A stretch of DNA of 64,000 nt from Blastopirellula sp. J2-11. GTDB taxonomy: Bacteria > Planctomycetota > Planctomycetia > Pirellulales > Pirellulaceae. The translations under genes and the position numbers were made by a program. Positions 16,940-25,776 of the stretch are shown piece by piece. The DNA lies in NCBI RefSeq assembly GCF_024584705.1, contig NZ_CP097384.1:3844001-3908000 (forward strand), given 5' to 3'. Below the pieces are notes generated by a model. It did not search any database and was not told where the DNA came from. It saw nothing but the letters and a program-made list of their open reading frames with translations. The stretch's first letter is position 1. Every line of letters starts with the position of its first letter.

Positions 16940-19900
16940 CTACGCCAATTTCACCAACAAGTCGCCGGCCTGCACCTGGCTGCCTGGTTTGACCAACACT
17001 TGCTCGACAGTGCCTTCGACTTCGCTGTAGATGGTCGATTCCATCTTCATCGCTTCCAACGAGAGCAGCTTTTGCCCTTTGGCGACTTTATCGCCAACTT
17101 CGACAGCGACCATCACCACCATGCCTGGCATCGCGGCCCCCACTTGCTTGGCGTCGTCCGCATCGGCCTGAATCCGCTTCGGCACGTCCGATTCCAAGCT
17201 GTGATCGATGACTTCGACTTCGCGCGGTTGACCATTCAGTTCAAAGAACGCGACGCGGGTTCCGTCGACATGCGGTTCGCCCACCGTCAAAAATTTGACG
17301 ATCAACGTTTTGCCAACTTCAATGTCGACCGCCGCCTCTTCGCCTGACTGCTGCCCGTAAAAGAAGACCGGCGTCGGCAACGTGCTGACGTCGCCATACT
17401 TTTTGACATGCTTGGTGAAATCTTCGTAGACCTTGGGATAAAGCAGGTACGAGACGACTTCACGGCGGTGCGGCTCGCGGCCCAGCATCTTTTTGACGCT
17501 CGCGGTCGCGGCGGCAAAGTCGGCCGGCGTAAACTCGGCGCCGGGACGATCGGTCATGATCGGCTCGTCGCGCATGATGCGGGACTGCACCTCCGGGGGA
17601 AAACCGCCTGGCGGCTGTCCCATGCGACCGCCGATCAAATCTTTGACCGAAGCCGGGAAAGCCAATTCTCGCTGAGGATCCAGCACGTCGGCCGTGGTCA
17701 GATTGTTGGCGACCAAAAACAACGCCATGTCGCCAACCGCTTTCGAGGTGGGCGTCACTTTGACGATGTCGCCAAACAACTGGTTCACGTCGGCGTAGAT
17801 CCGGCAGATGTCGGCCCATTGATCGGCCAGACCGAGCGCACGGGCTTGCTGGAACAGGTTGGTGTACTGACCGCCTGGCATCTCGTGACGGTACAAGTCG
17901 GCGTTGGCCGGCAGCACGATCGCTTCAAACGGCGTGTAGAACTCACGCACGGCTCGCCAGTATTCGGCGATGCCATCGAGCGCGTCGGTATCCAAGTCGC
18001 CGTCGCGGTCGGTATTGCGGAGCGCCTCGACCATCGTATTCAAGTTGGGCTGAGAAGTGCCGCCGGACCAGGGGGCCATCGCGGCGTCAGCGATGTCGAG
18101 CCCAACTTCCGACGCTTTCAAAATCGCCCCCGCCTGAGTGCCGGCGGTGTCATGCGTATGGAAGTGAATCGGCAGGCCGACCTCTTGCTTGAGCGTCTTG
18201 ACCAACTTTTCGGCCGCGTACGGCTTGCAGAGCCCCGCCATATCTTTGATCGCCAAGATATGAGCGCCCATCTTCTCGAGCTGCTTGGCCAGATCAACGT
18301 AGTACTTCAGCGAGTACTTGTCCCGTTTGGGATCCGAGATGTCGCCGGTATAGCAAATCGACGCTTCGCAGATGGCGCCGGTCTTCTCGACCGCTTCCAT
18401 CGCGATCTGCATGTTGGGCGCCCAGTTGAGCGCGTCAAAAACGCGGAAGACGTCGATGCCGGCCGCAGCCGCTTCTTCGACAAACGCCGTGACGACGTTG
18501 TCAGGATAATTGGTATAGCCGACGGCGTTCGAAGCTCGCAGCAACATCTGGAACAAGATGTTCGGAACCTTCTCCCGCATGTCGGTCAGACGCCGCCAGG
18601 GGTCTTCCTTCAGGAACCGCATGCTGGTGTCAAACGTCGCGCCTCCCCACATCTCCAAAGAAAACAGCTGCGGGCAGAGTCGCGAATAGGCCTCCGCGAT
18701 GGTCACCAGATCATGCGTACGCACGCGAGTCGCCAACAACGACTGATGCGCGTCGCGGAACGTCGTGTCGGTATAGAGCAGCGGCTTTTGCTCTCGAATC
18801 CACTGTCCAAATTTGGCGGCGCCCAGCTCTTGGTATTTCTGCCGCATTCCAACCGGCGGATTTCCCTTCACGCTGTAAGTAGGCAGCGGCGCCGGATCGC
18901 GGCGCACAGCGACCGGGCGTCCTTTCACCAATTCGTTGCCGTTGACGGCGATTTCGCCCAGATAAGAGAGCAATTTGGTCGCCCGATCGCGGCGAATCGG
19001 GAAATTGAAGAGATCGGGCGTTTCGTCGATAAAACGGGTCGTGCAATCGCCGGCGAGGAACGTCTTGTTCGACATCAGTCGAATCAAAAACGGGATGTTC
19101 GTTTTGACGCCGCGGACCCGGAACTCTTGCAGAGCTCGCTCCATGCGCTTCACAGCGGCCAAAAACTGGCGCCCCCGAGCACTGACTTTCACCAGCATCG
19201 AATCGTAGTAAGGATGCACGACGGCGCCCGAGAAGGCGCTGCCGGCGTCCAGACGAATCCCCATGCCGCTGGCCGAACGATAATGGCTGACGCGGCCATA
19301 GTCGGGCAAAAAGTTATTGGCCGGATCTTCGGTCGTCACGCGACACTGCAGCGCAAAACCGACAGTTTGCACTTTGCTTTGATCGCCCAGATCAATATCG
19401 GGGTGACTCAGTTTTTCTCCCTGCGCGATCAAGATCTGCGTTTTGACGACGTCGACGCCGGTCACTTCTTCGGTGACGGTATGCTCGACCTGAATTCGCG
19501 GATTGACCTCGATAAAGAAGAATTGGTTCGATTTTTTGTCGACCAAAAATTCAACGGTGCCCGCGTTCTGATAGCCGACTTCTTTGCCGATTTTGATCGC
19601 CGCTTCGCAGAGCGCATCACGCACTTCCGGCAACAAATTGGGCGCCGGTGCGATCTCAACCACCTTCTGATGGCGGCGTTGGACCGAGCAATCACGCTCG
19701 AACAGGTGGACCAGATCGCCGTGGCGATCCCCCATCAGTTGCACTTCGATGTGCCGCGCTTGTTCGATGTATTTCTCGACAAAAATGTCGGGACTGCCAA
19801 ACGCCGACTGCGATTCGCGCGTCGCCGAATCAAACGACGCGTCAAACTCGGCGGCTTCGCGGACGACGCGCATCCCGCGTCCGCCGCCCCCTTTGGCCGC

Positions 19901-20383
19901 TTTCAAAATGATCGGAAAGCCGAGCTTCTCGGCCAGCTTTCGCCCTTCGTCGGCGGTCGAAATCGCCTTGGGACTGCCGCTCAGCACGGGAACATTGGCC
20001 TGTTCAGCGATCGCTCGAGCGGCCGTCTTATCTCCCAGACGCTCTAGGCAATCGACGCTGGGCCCGACAAAAATGATCCCATTTTCCTCGCAAGCACGCG
20101 CCAAGTCCGGATTCTCCGACATGAAGCCGTAACCGGGATGCACGGCGTCGATTTTATGCTCGCGACAAAGTCGGATCACGCTGTCGATGTCGAGATAGGC
20201 GCGAACTGGTTCGCCCTGCGTCCCGACCTGGTACGCTTCGTCCGCTTTGAAGCGATGCAGCGCAAAGCGGTCTTCGTACGAGTACATCGCGACGGTGCGA
20301 ATGCCTAACTCGTGGGCGCTGCGGAAGATACGAATGGCGATTTCGCTACGATTCGCCACCAACAGTTTTTTAATGCTCTTCAT
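16940..20383 (-). CDS. pyc: Pyruvate carboxylase, full-length single chain
   Basis: 1147 residues. It carboxylates pyruvate to oxaloacetate, an anaplerotic step feeding the TCA cycle. Residues about 1-460 are the biotin carboxylase with an ATP-grasp site (KAAKGGGGRGMRVV) and FIEVNPRIQVEHTVTEEVTG. About 530-800 is the carboxyltransferase TIM barrel (DTTFRDAHQSLLATRVRTHD, the metal site IHFHTHDTAG). The C-terminal end is the biotinyl carrier domain with the biotin lysine in LEAMKMEST. Start ATG at 20383. birA follows at 2 bp, so the enzyme and its ligase are made together. Confidence 0.97.
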   Translation of the reverse strand: MKSIKKLLVANRSEIAIRIFRSAHELGIRTVAMYSYEDRFALHRFKADEAYQVGTQGEPVRAYLDIDSVIRLCREHKIDAVHPGYGFMSENPDLARACEENGIIFVGPSVDCLERLGDKTAARAIAEQANVPVLSGSPKAISTADEGRKLAEKLGFPIILKAAKGGGGRGMRVVREAAEFDASFDSATRESQSAFGSPDIFVEKYIEQARHIEVQLMGDRHGDLVHLFERDCSVQRRHQKVVEIAPAPNLLPEVRDALCEAAIKIGKEVGYQNAGTVEFLVDKKSNQFFFIEVNPRIQVEHTVTEEVTGVDVVKTQILIAQGEKLSHPDIDLGDQSKVQTVGFALQCRVTTEDPANNFLPDYGRVSHYRSASGMGIRLDAGSAFSGAVVHPYYDSMLVKVSARGRQFLAAVKRMERALQEFRVRGVKTNIPFLIRLMSNKTFLAGDCTTRFIDETPDLFNFPIRRDRATKLLSYLGEIAVNGNELVKGRPVAVRRDPAPLPTYSVKGNPPVGMRQKYQELGAAKFGQWIREQKPLLYTDTTFRDAHQSLLATRVRTHDLVTIAEAYSRLCPQLFSLEMWGGATFDTSMRFLKEDPWRRLTDMREKVPNILFQMLLRASNAVGYTNYPDNVVTAFVEEAAAAGIDVFRVFDALNWAPNMQIAMEAVEKTGAICEASICYTGDISDPKRDKYSLKYYVDLAKQLEKMGAHILAIKDMAGLCKPYAAEKLVKTLKQEVGLPIHFHTHDTAGTQAGAILKASEVGLDIADAAMAPWSGGTSQPNLNTMVEALRNTDRDGDLDTDALDGIAEYWRAVREFYTPFEAIVLPANADLYRHEMPGGQYTNLFQQARALGLADQWADICRIYADVNQLFGDIVKVTPTSKAVGDMALFLVANNLTTADVLDPQRELAFPASVKDLIGGRMGQPPGGFPPEVQSRIMRDEPIMTDRPGAEFTPADFAAATASVKKMLGREPHRREVVSYLLYPKVYEDFTKHVKKYGDVSTLPTPVFFYGQQSGEEAAVDIEVGKTLIVKFLTVGEPHVDGTRVAFFELNGQPREVEVIDHSLESDVPKRIQADADDAKQVGAAMPGMVVMVAVEVGDKVAKGQKLLSLEAMKMESTIYSEVEGTVEQVLVKPGSQVQAGDLLVKLA

Positions 20384-20489
20384 GATGCAAAATACTGGTG
20401 CGCAAGGCTGGGTAAGAACGCGTTGACGCGCAGCGCTCGGCCGCGTTAGAAACGGCCGCAGTATAGCAAAAGTTACGGTAGCCCGGCAG

Positions 20490-20921
20490 CTATGCCCCGC
20501 GATTGAGCGGCACGGCCGGAACCGGCTCGACCATCGGCGGCTGATTTAGCAGCGGCTCGATCGAATCTTGCGGCATTTCCAGCATTCCCGGCTCGCCGAT
20601 TTGCTTGCGGCAATTCGGGCAATTGTCGACCGGCAGCGCTTCGGTCGGCGGCGGCATAAACGGCAAATGCCACAGACGGGGCAAATGATCGATTTGACCG
20701 GGTACGTAAACTTCGCCGGTACTGACGGCATATTGCGAAGAATTGATCTTTGCCTCTGACCAATGACTGCCGGGAGCGTGATAACCGTTGGACCATCCCT
20801 CGCCAAACCAGCGGCCAAATCTTGGCCACCCAGCTTCCGCCGAACTTGCAGCCAAAGCGAACAGCGAAAACGCTAATAACAGCGCAGTCAGGCGGGGAAG
20901 AACCATCGCGAAAGACTCCAT
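20490..20921 (-). CDS. Hypothetical secreted proline-rich protein with a CPNC motif
   Basis: 143 residues. Signal peptide (LTALLLAFSLFALAASSAEA) with cleavage after AEA. The mature part begins with Trp/Gly/Arg-rich sequence (GWPRFGRWFGEGWSNGYH) and ends Pro-rich. A CPNC pair near residue 100 resembles a thioredoxin-like or zinc CxxC but stands alone. No family recognised. It lies upstream of pyc on the same strand, separated by about 106 bp. Confidence 0.6.
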   Translation of the reverse strand: MESFAMVLPRLTALLLAFSLFALAASSAEAGWPRFGRWFGEGWSNGYHAPGSHWSEAKINSSQYAVSTGEVYVPGQIDHLPRLWHLPFMPPPTEALPVDNCPNCRKQIGEPGMLEMPQDSIEPLLNQPPMVEPVPAVPLNRGA

Positions 20922-21126
20922 TACGAATCGCGCAGCGAGAAACAGGCTTCGTGCTAGCTATTGTTATCGCCGCGATCGAACGGTGAAAACCAACGATTTG
21001 CTGGCATCGCCGCGGAAATGCACTGCCGCCGTTCCGGGCAGGACGATCTTGCCGGTTCTAGGGAGAAACGCGCAGAGCGTAGCCCGAGACGTGCGTGTTG
21101 AAATTGCGCTATTTCGAATCCATCGA

Positions 21127-21226
21127 ACACTAGCCCGCCAGCGCCAGCGAGGGAATACGGCTCGCCACTTCAATCCGTGTTAGGATCGCCAACTCTATTC
21201 CCTCGCTGGCGCTGGCGGGCTAGTGT
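21127..21226. repeat. Long inverted-repeat element, copy A (31-bp perfect arms)
   Basis: Arms at 21127-21157 and 21196-21226 (acactagcccgccagcgcca... and its exact complement) are identical over 31 bp around a 38-bp centre. The left flank (21098-21118, ttgaaattgcgctatttcgaa) and the right flank (21293-21336, aaatagcgcaacttcaaaaa and onward) match sequence in copies B and C, so the element is larger than the hairpin. It sits in the 425-bp gap upstream of the secreted gene at 20921 and downstream of the M16 pair. No ORF lies within it. Confidence 0.8.
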
Positions 21227-21346
21227 GACGATTTGCGGTTGGTTCTGGCCGTAATAACGTCCTTCATTCGTGTTCGATCGTTCGTGAATTGCAAATAGCG
21301 CAACTTCAAAAAACGCGAGTCGCGGGAATGTGGTTGAATCTTTCCA

Positions 21347-22579
21347 CTATCGCGCTAACTCGGCGAGCGGGCCGATCGCCAGCGTGTTGCTCTTCGACAG
21401 CGGATACTTCGCCAGAACGGCATGGACATCGTCCAGCGTTACGCTTTTGTAGGCGGCGACCGATTCGGCGACGGTGTGGTATTTGCCGCGTTGGATCCAA
21501 CCGTTACCAACCGAGAACAATCGGCTCGAAGGACGCTCGCTGCGCAAGACCGTACTCGAGCAAACCTTGTTTTTGGCTTGATCCAGTTCCGCCAGGGTCA
21601 CGCCGCTTTTCTCAAGCTTGGCGATCTCTTCGGTCAGGATCGCCAGGTTGCTAGCCGCTTCCTCTGGACTGCAGCAGAGATAGTTCATGAAAACGCCGGC
21701 CGACTGAAACTCGTATGGATCGGACGAAGCGAATTCGGCCAAGCCAGGATCGACCAGCGCCCAAAAGAGTCGACTGCCGGTGTCATCGCCAAAGATCGTC
21801 GTCAGCAATCGCGCGGCGAATCGATCAGCGTCTTCTGACGCCGGACAATCGGCTAACTGAATCAAGTATTCTTGGGCGGCCGTTTCTTTGTGAATCACCT
21901 CAAAGCCGGGCATGCCTGCCGGTCGCGACAGATCGCGCGACGTTTCGGAGCGTTCCCAATCGCCGCAATGCCGTTTCGCTTGCTCGACTAGCGCGTCAAA
22001 GTCAACGCGTCCTGATGCGGCCAACACCATGTTGTGAGGACTATAACGGCGATTGAAATAATCCATCATCCGATCGGCCGACAGCGCGCCAACGGTCTCG
22101 GCCGTGCCGAGCACGCTATTTCCCAGGGGATGCTTGCCGAAGAACGACGCCATGATTCGCTCGTGACCGCCAAACGGAGGCTGGTCGTCGTACTTCATGA
22201 TCTCTTCCAAGATCACCTGCTTCTCCGTTTCGAAATCGGAAACGCGCAGCGAAGGACGCATGATGTCGGCCAGCAGGTCGACCACTTGCTCTTGCAGCTC
22301 GGGCAGCACGACAGCGTAGTAAACGGTCTGCTCTTCGCTGGTGTAGGCGTTGGCCTGCGAGCCCATTTCGTCCAGTTCGCGATTGACGTCGGCCGCCGAA
22401 CGACGCGGCGTTCCCTTGAACACCATGTGCTCTAGAAAATGGCTTACGCCGGCAATTTCCGCCGTTTCATCCCGCGATCCTGTTTTGACAAAGAAGGCGG
22501 AAGCGAGCGAGTAAGCGTTGGGGTTAATCTCAGCAACGATCTGCAGACCGTTGTCGAGAACTTCATGGCGAAACTGCAA
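21347..22579 (-). CDS. M16 zinc protease, catalytic subunit
   Basis: 410 residues. Inverted zinc motif HxxEH is present (HFLEHMVFKG, His47, Glu50, His51) with the distal Glu in EKQVILEEI near residue 125. Two M16 clam-shell halves are visible. The C-terminal half has GSRLFWALVDPGLAEF in place of the R-x-LAY substrate-binding element. Starts with TTG at 22579, supported by GGAG 7 bp upstream, and overlaps the end of the partner gene by 17 bp, so translation is coupled. No signal peptide. Together with the next gene it is likely an M16 heterodimer that degrades peptides. Confidence 0.92.
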   Translation of the reverse strand: MQFRHEVLDNGLQIVAEINPNAYSLASAFFVKTGSRDETAEIAGVSHFLEHMVFKGTPRRSAADVNRELDEMGSQANAYTSEEQTVYYAVVLPELQEQVVDLLADIMRPSLRVSDFETEKQVILEEIMKYDDQPPFGGHERIMASFFGKHPLGNSVLGTAETVGALSADRMMDYFNRRYSPHNMVLAASGRVDFDALVEQAKRHCGDWERSETSRDLSRPAGMPGFEVIHKETAAQEYLIQLADCPASEDADRFAARLLTTIFGDDTGSRLFWALVDPGLAEFASSDPYEFQSAGVFMNYLCCSPEEAASNLAILTEEIAKLEKSGVTLAELDQAKNKVCSSTVLRSERPSSRLFSVGNGWIQRGKYHTVAESVAAYKSVTLDDVHAVLAKYPLSKSNTLAIGPLAELAR

Positions 22580-23828
22580 CGGGAATCTCCAATTTTTCAG
22601 CGCCGACCGTGGTGAAACGGAAATCGTGCGGCGGGTTGTCTTGCAAATAGCGGTTGATCGAATCGCAGCTCAAGCCGTCCAGAATCGACGTCAATTCGTC
22701 CAGCGTGCGAACGCGCCCCAGATGGCGCCAGTCGCTGGCCAACGAGGACGCACGGGATGAACTCGATTCTTGCTGCATCACCAGCGAGCTTTTGATGCGA
22801 GCCTTCAGCCGCGTCAGTTCGCTTTCTTCGATGCCTTCGCGAATGCGAACCAGTTCGCCCATCAATACGTCCAGCGTCTCTTGCGCACGCTCGGTGCTCG
22901 TACCGGCGTAACACAAGACGCTGGCCCGATCCAGCAGCGTATTGATCGACGCGAAAACGGTATAGCAGAGCCCGCGATTTTCGCGAACTTCGGTAAATAG
23001 TCGCGAACTCATCCCGTCGCTCAGCACGCCGACCGCAGCGCGAGCAAGGAAATAATCGGGATGGTTATAAGGTACGCATTCGTAGCCTACCCCGATATGC
23101 GTCTGGTTCGAATCAAACGGGAGATGGCGATAGATTCCTTCGGCCGGCGTTTCCACAATCGGCGCTTCGGCGGCCATCTTCCAATCGCTAAACAATCGCA
23201 GCACGTCCGCGCGCGTTTGATCCCAGTCAATATTGCCGGCGATCGCCAGAATCGTGCCGTTGGGACGATAGTTTGCGGCGAAGTGGGCCTTGGCGATTTC
23301 GGACGTCAACGCTTCGACCGAAGCGACATCGCCATACGACGCGCGGCCCCAAGGATCGGCGTAAACTTGCTTGCGCAGTTGCAGCATCGCCTGTTGAGAG
23401 AGATCGTCTTCCAGCGCTCGCAGCTCTTGCAGGCACACTAGTTGGGCTTCGTCGAATTCGTCTTCCGGCAAATGGGGCCGTTGCACGACATCGGCGTAAA
23501 TCGCTAACGTGCGGCCGAGATTCTCGGCCAGCACCGCGCCTCCAAAGCTGGTATGCGAAGTCGAAACGCCGGCGCCCCGCGAGACGCCGAGATTGTCCAG
23601 GTCTTCGATAAACTGGCGGCTGTCTCGATTTCCGCAGCCGCGCTGCGTCCAGTCGCACAACAGATTGCTGACGCCAACTTGCGTTTTGGAATCACTGGCG
23701 CTGCCGGACGGGGTGAGCAAAGCAAACGCGGCCGATTCGAGCCACGGCATTTGCTCCACCACCAGCGTCATGCCGTTGGCCAGGGTTTCGTGACGGATAG
23801 TGGACGAATCGCTAGGAGACATACGCAT
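22563..23828 (-). CDS. M16-family protease homologue, non-catalytic subunit
   Basis: About 421 residues from ATG 23828 (a TTG at 23885 is also in frame). It has the M16 fold, but the HxxEH position reads NLLCDWTQRG, so it cannot bind zinc. It keeps the substrate-binding Arg/Tyr element in FTEVRENRGLCYTVFAS. This is the reverse of its neighbour. The pattern of one subunit with the zinc site and one with the R/Y pair is known for bacterial M16B-type heterodimers and mitochondrial processing peptidase. It is the first gene of the pair. Confidence 0.88.
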   Translation of the reverse strand: MRMSPSDSSTIRHETLANGMTLVVEQMPWLESAAFALLTPSGSASDSKTQVGVSNLLCDWTQRGCGNRDSRQFIEDLDNLGVSRGAGVSTSHTSFGGAVLAENLGRTLAIYADVVQRPHLPEDEFDEAQLVCLQELRALEDDLSQQAMLQLRKQVYADPWGRASYGDVASVEALTSEIAKAHFAANYRPNGTILAIAGNIDWDQTRADVLRLFSDWKMAAEAPIVETPAEGIYRHLPFDSNQTHIGVGYECVPYNHPDYFLARAAVGVLSDGMSSRLFTEVRENRGLCYTVFASINTLLDRASVLCYAGTSTERAQETLDVLMGELVRIREGIEESELTRLKARIKSSLVMQQESSSSRASSLASDWRHLGRVRTLDELTSILDGLSCDSINRYLQDNPPHDFRFTTVGAEKLEIPVAVSP

Positions 23829-23942
23829 TCCACGGGACAGGGAAAACAAGCCCCATATTAGAGACAGAACCTGGTTAAGTGACAACCTGAGTGGATGAGG
23901 GATTCCACGTCGAAACCAAGCGTTTGAGGAAATGTCGAATGA

Positions 23943-23994
23943 CTAAATCCTAATGTCTAATGACATTTTTTCTCCACGAGACATTAGGATTTAG
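23943..23994. repeat. Hairpin repeat of the gacattcgg family, copy 2
   Basis: ctaaatcctaatgtct (23943-23958) and agacattaggatttag (23979-23994) form a perfect 16-bp stem with a 20-nt loop containing a T6 run. The right arm is followed by acattcggcttttcg, shared with the hairpin at 4781-4845. It lies between the GNAT gene stop and the M16 pair, both on the minus strand, and could also stop transcription. Confidence 0.6.
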
Positions 23995-24040
23995 ACATTC
24001 GGCTTTTCGCCGAATAGCCGCAGCGTGAAGCAAACCGGCG

Positions 24041-24649
24041 TCAAGAACAGGCGGCCTCGACCGCTTTATAAACGGTGCGAGAAATCCGGAAACCCAGTCG
24101 TTCGTACAGACGTATCGCCCCTTCGTTTTGGGCGGTGACTTCCAAGAAGGCATGCTGCAGACCGTAGTCGTAAAAACCTTGCAGCGCCTTGAGCAGCAAG
24201 CGTCCGCCCAACCCGCTGCCGCGATGCTCGGGAACGACTCCCAGATTTTGGATCGAACCGTGCCCAGATCGGTCGGCGACCCCTTGGACCGTCCCAACCG
24301 GCAGCATCATTCCGGTCGTTTCCTCTTTGTATTCGGCCAACCAGGTCGCACCGGGGATGAACCCTTCGCGGTGTGAGATCTCGGTCATCAACCGCCGACA
24401 GCCTTCGGCGTCTCCTAGACAAGGAAAGACGTTTGCGTCGATTTCCCAGCGAAAACTCTCAAATTTGCTCGCCGCGTGGGCGTCGATCAGCTCAGGCCGC
24501 CAGGAAACGAAACGATAGGCTGGGGGAAGCAAGATCGGCTGGGCGGGAACCTCCGCCAGATCGATCTCCATGCGGTAACGTTTGAAGTAAGTCAGTGTCA
24601 CCGGGTCTACCACGTCCGTCGTAACGTAGCGTCGAATTTGAGGATTCAT
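24041..24649 (-). CDS. GNAT-family N-acetyltransferase
   Basis: 202 residues. The acetyl-CoA site is clear: NLGVVPEHRGSGLGGRLLLKAL (motif A, R/Q-x-x-G-x-G/A), followed by LEVTAQNEGAIRLYERLGF (motif B with the Tyr acid). The N-terminal half is a less conserved substrate domain. Ends in AACS. Start ATG 24649. The acceptor molecule is unknown; it could be a protein N-terminus or a small amine. It is divergent from the metal ABC operon. Confidence 0.9.
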   Translation of the reverse strand: MNPQIRRYVTTDVVDPVTLTYFKRYRMEIDLAEVPAQPILLPPAYRFVSWRPELIDAHAASKFESFRWEIDANVFPCLGDAEGCRRLMTEISHREGFIPGATWLAEYKEETTGMMLPVGTVQGVADRSGHGSIQNLGVVPEHRGSGLGGRLLLKALQGFYDYGLQHAFLEVTAQNEGAIRLYERLGFRISRTVYKAVEAACS

Positions 24650-24808
24650 CTCGGTCGTCGTCCATCGAAGCGTTCTTGCAATTTATCGCGGTCGCTCCCT
24701 TGGGTCAATTTTCGACCCCGCTAGCACTCTCGGGCGAGACTACCTCTCTGGCTGACGTTTGGACCGATTTTGCCGCTGAATTGCTCCAGAAATCCTCCAC
24801 AAAAGGAA

Positions 24809-24863
24809 TTGACGCCGCTACGGGGCGACTCCTATACTTTTTGATGAGCCAAAAAATTTTTTG
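24809..24863 (+). promoter_or_regulatory. Predicted sigma-70 promoter and palindromic operator of the metal ABC operon
   Basis: TTGACG (24809-24814) and TATACT (24833-24838) are separated by 18 bp, which predicts transcription start near 24845. Directly at the start lies caaaaaattttttg (24850-24863), a 14-bp perfect palindrome. An AT-rich dyad just downstream of the start site is where a DtxR-type repressor would block transcription, and the operon itself encodes such a domain. The repressor assignment is inference. Confidence 0.5.
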
Positions 24864-24876
24864 CGTGAGTCGAAAA

Positions 24877-25770
24877 ATGCGAGCTTTTTCTACCTCTACA
24901 GCGATCCTACTAGCATTAACCTCGTCTTCAATCGCTTTAGCGGATGATCCGAAGCCGCTGATTGTATGCTCCACGACCCAGGTCGCTGATTTTGCCCGAC
25001 AGGTGGTCGGGGATCAGATGGAAGTTCGGTCGATCCTCGCCGCCGGCCAAGACCCGCACGTCTATGAGATTAAACCCAACGACGCCGCTCTGGTTTCGCG
25101 TTCGGCTCTCTGTTTTGACAACGGCTGGCATCTGGAAGGCGCCGACTGGATGCGCAAACTGGCCGAAAACGCCAACAAACCGATCACGAGTTGCGCGAAC
25201 GGCGCCACGCCGCTGGAGATCAATAACGGCACAGCGCACGATCCGCATGCCTGGTTCTCGCCGGCCAACGCCGCCGTTTATGTGCGTAACATTCGTGATG
25301 CGGTCAGCCAATATGATCCGGCGCATCGCGACCAATATCACGCTCGGGCTCAACTCTATTTGGATGAGTTGCGTACGCTAGATGGTTGGGTTCGAAAGCA
25401 GATGAATGCAATACCAGTTGAAAAACGAATCTTGGTCACCAGTCACGATGCGTTCAACTATTTCTGTCGCGAATACCATTTCACCGCGGCGACGCCGGTT
25501 GGCTGGTCGACTGGATCGGAAGTGGGCGGAGGAGTGACGCCTGAGCGACGACGGGAAACGGTCGAGTCGATTCGCAGCTTCGGAGTCCGCTCAATCTTTG
25601 TCGAAACGTCGGTCAGCCCGGTGATGATTCGCCAAATCGCCGATGAGGCAGGCGTCGTCGTCGGCGGCACGCTCTATTCCGATTCAATGGGACCTCCCGG
25701 TTCGGCCGGCGAAACCTACATCGGCATGATGCGCGAAAACGTGTTGACGATTGCGGCAGGGTTAAAATAA
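24877..25770 (+). CDS. Metal ABC transporter substrate-binding protein (ZnuA/TroA/MntC family)
   Basis: About 297 residues from ATG 24877, chosen because it starts a signal peptide (AFSTSTAILLALTSSSIALA) and lies downstream of the promoter; the frame is open further back. Cluster A-I metal ligands are visible as His in QDPHVYEIKP, His in AHDPHAWFSP, His/Glu-region VTSHDAFNYFCREY and the acidic ligand in LYSDSMG. There is no His-rich loop of zinc ZnuA proteins, which leans toward Mn or Fe. It delivers metal to the permease encoded downstream. Confidence 0.9.
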   Translation: MRAFSTSTAILLALTSSSIALADDPKPLIVCSTTQVADFARQVVGDQMEVRSILAAGQDPHVYEIKPNDAALVSRSALCFDNGWHLEGADWMRKLAENANKPITSCANGATPLEINNGTAHDPHAWFSPANAAVYVRNIRDAVSQYDPAHRDQYHARAQLYLDELRTLDGWVRKQMNAIPVEKRILVTSHDAFNYFCREYHFTAATPVGWSTGSEVGGGVTPERRRETVESIRSFGVRSIFVETSVSPVMIRQIADEAGVVVGGTLYSDSMGPPGSAGETYIGMMRENVLTIAAGLK

Positions 25771-25776
25771 TCGGTC

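Noticed and set aside
17408-20047. Long open frame on the plus strand opposite pyruvate carboxylase
   Set aside because: Its sequence is rich in Arg, His, Asp and Gln and has no family features; it is the mirror of a high-GC codon pattern in pyc, which is clearly the real gene.
24676-24876. Longer start for the metal-binding protein
   Set aside because: The longer form would include the promoter and bury the signal peptide; ATG 24877 is consistent with export.
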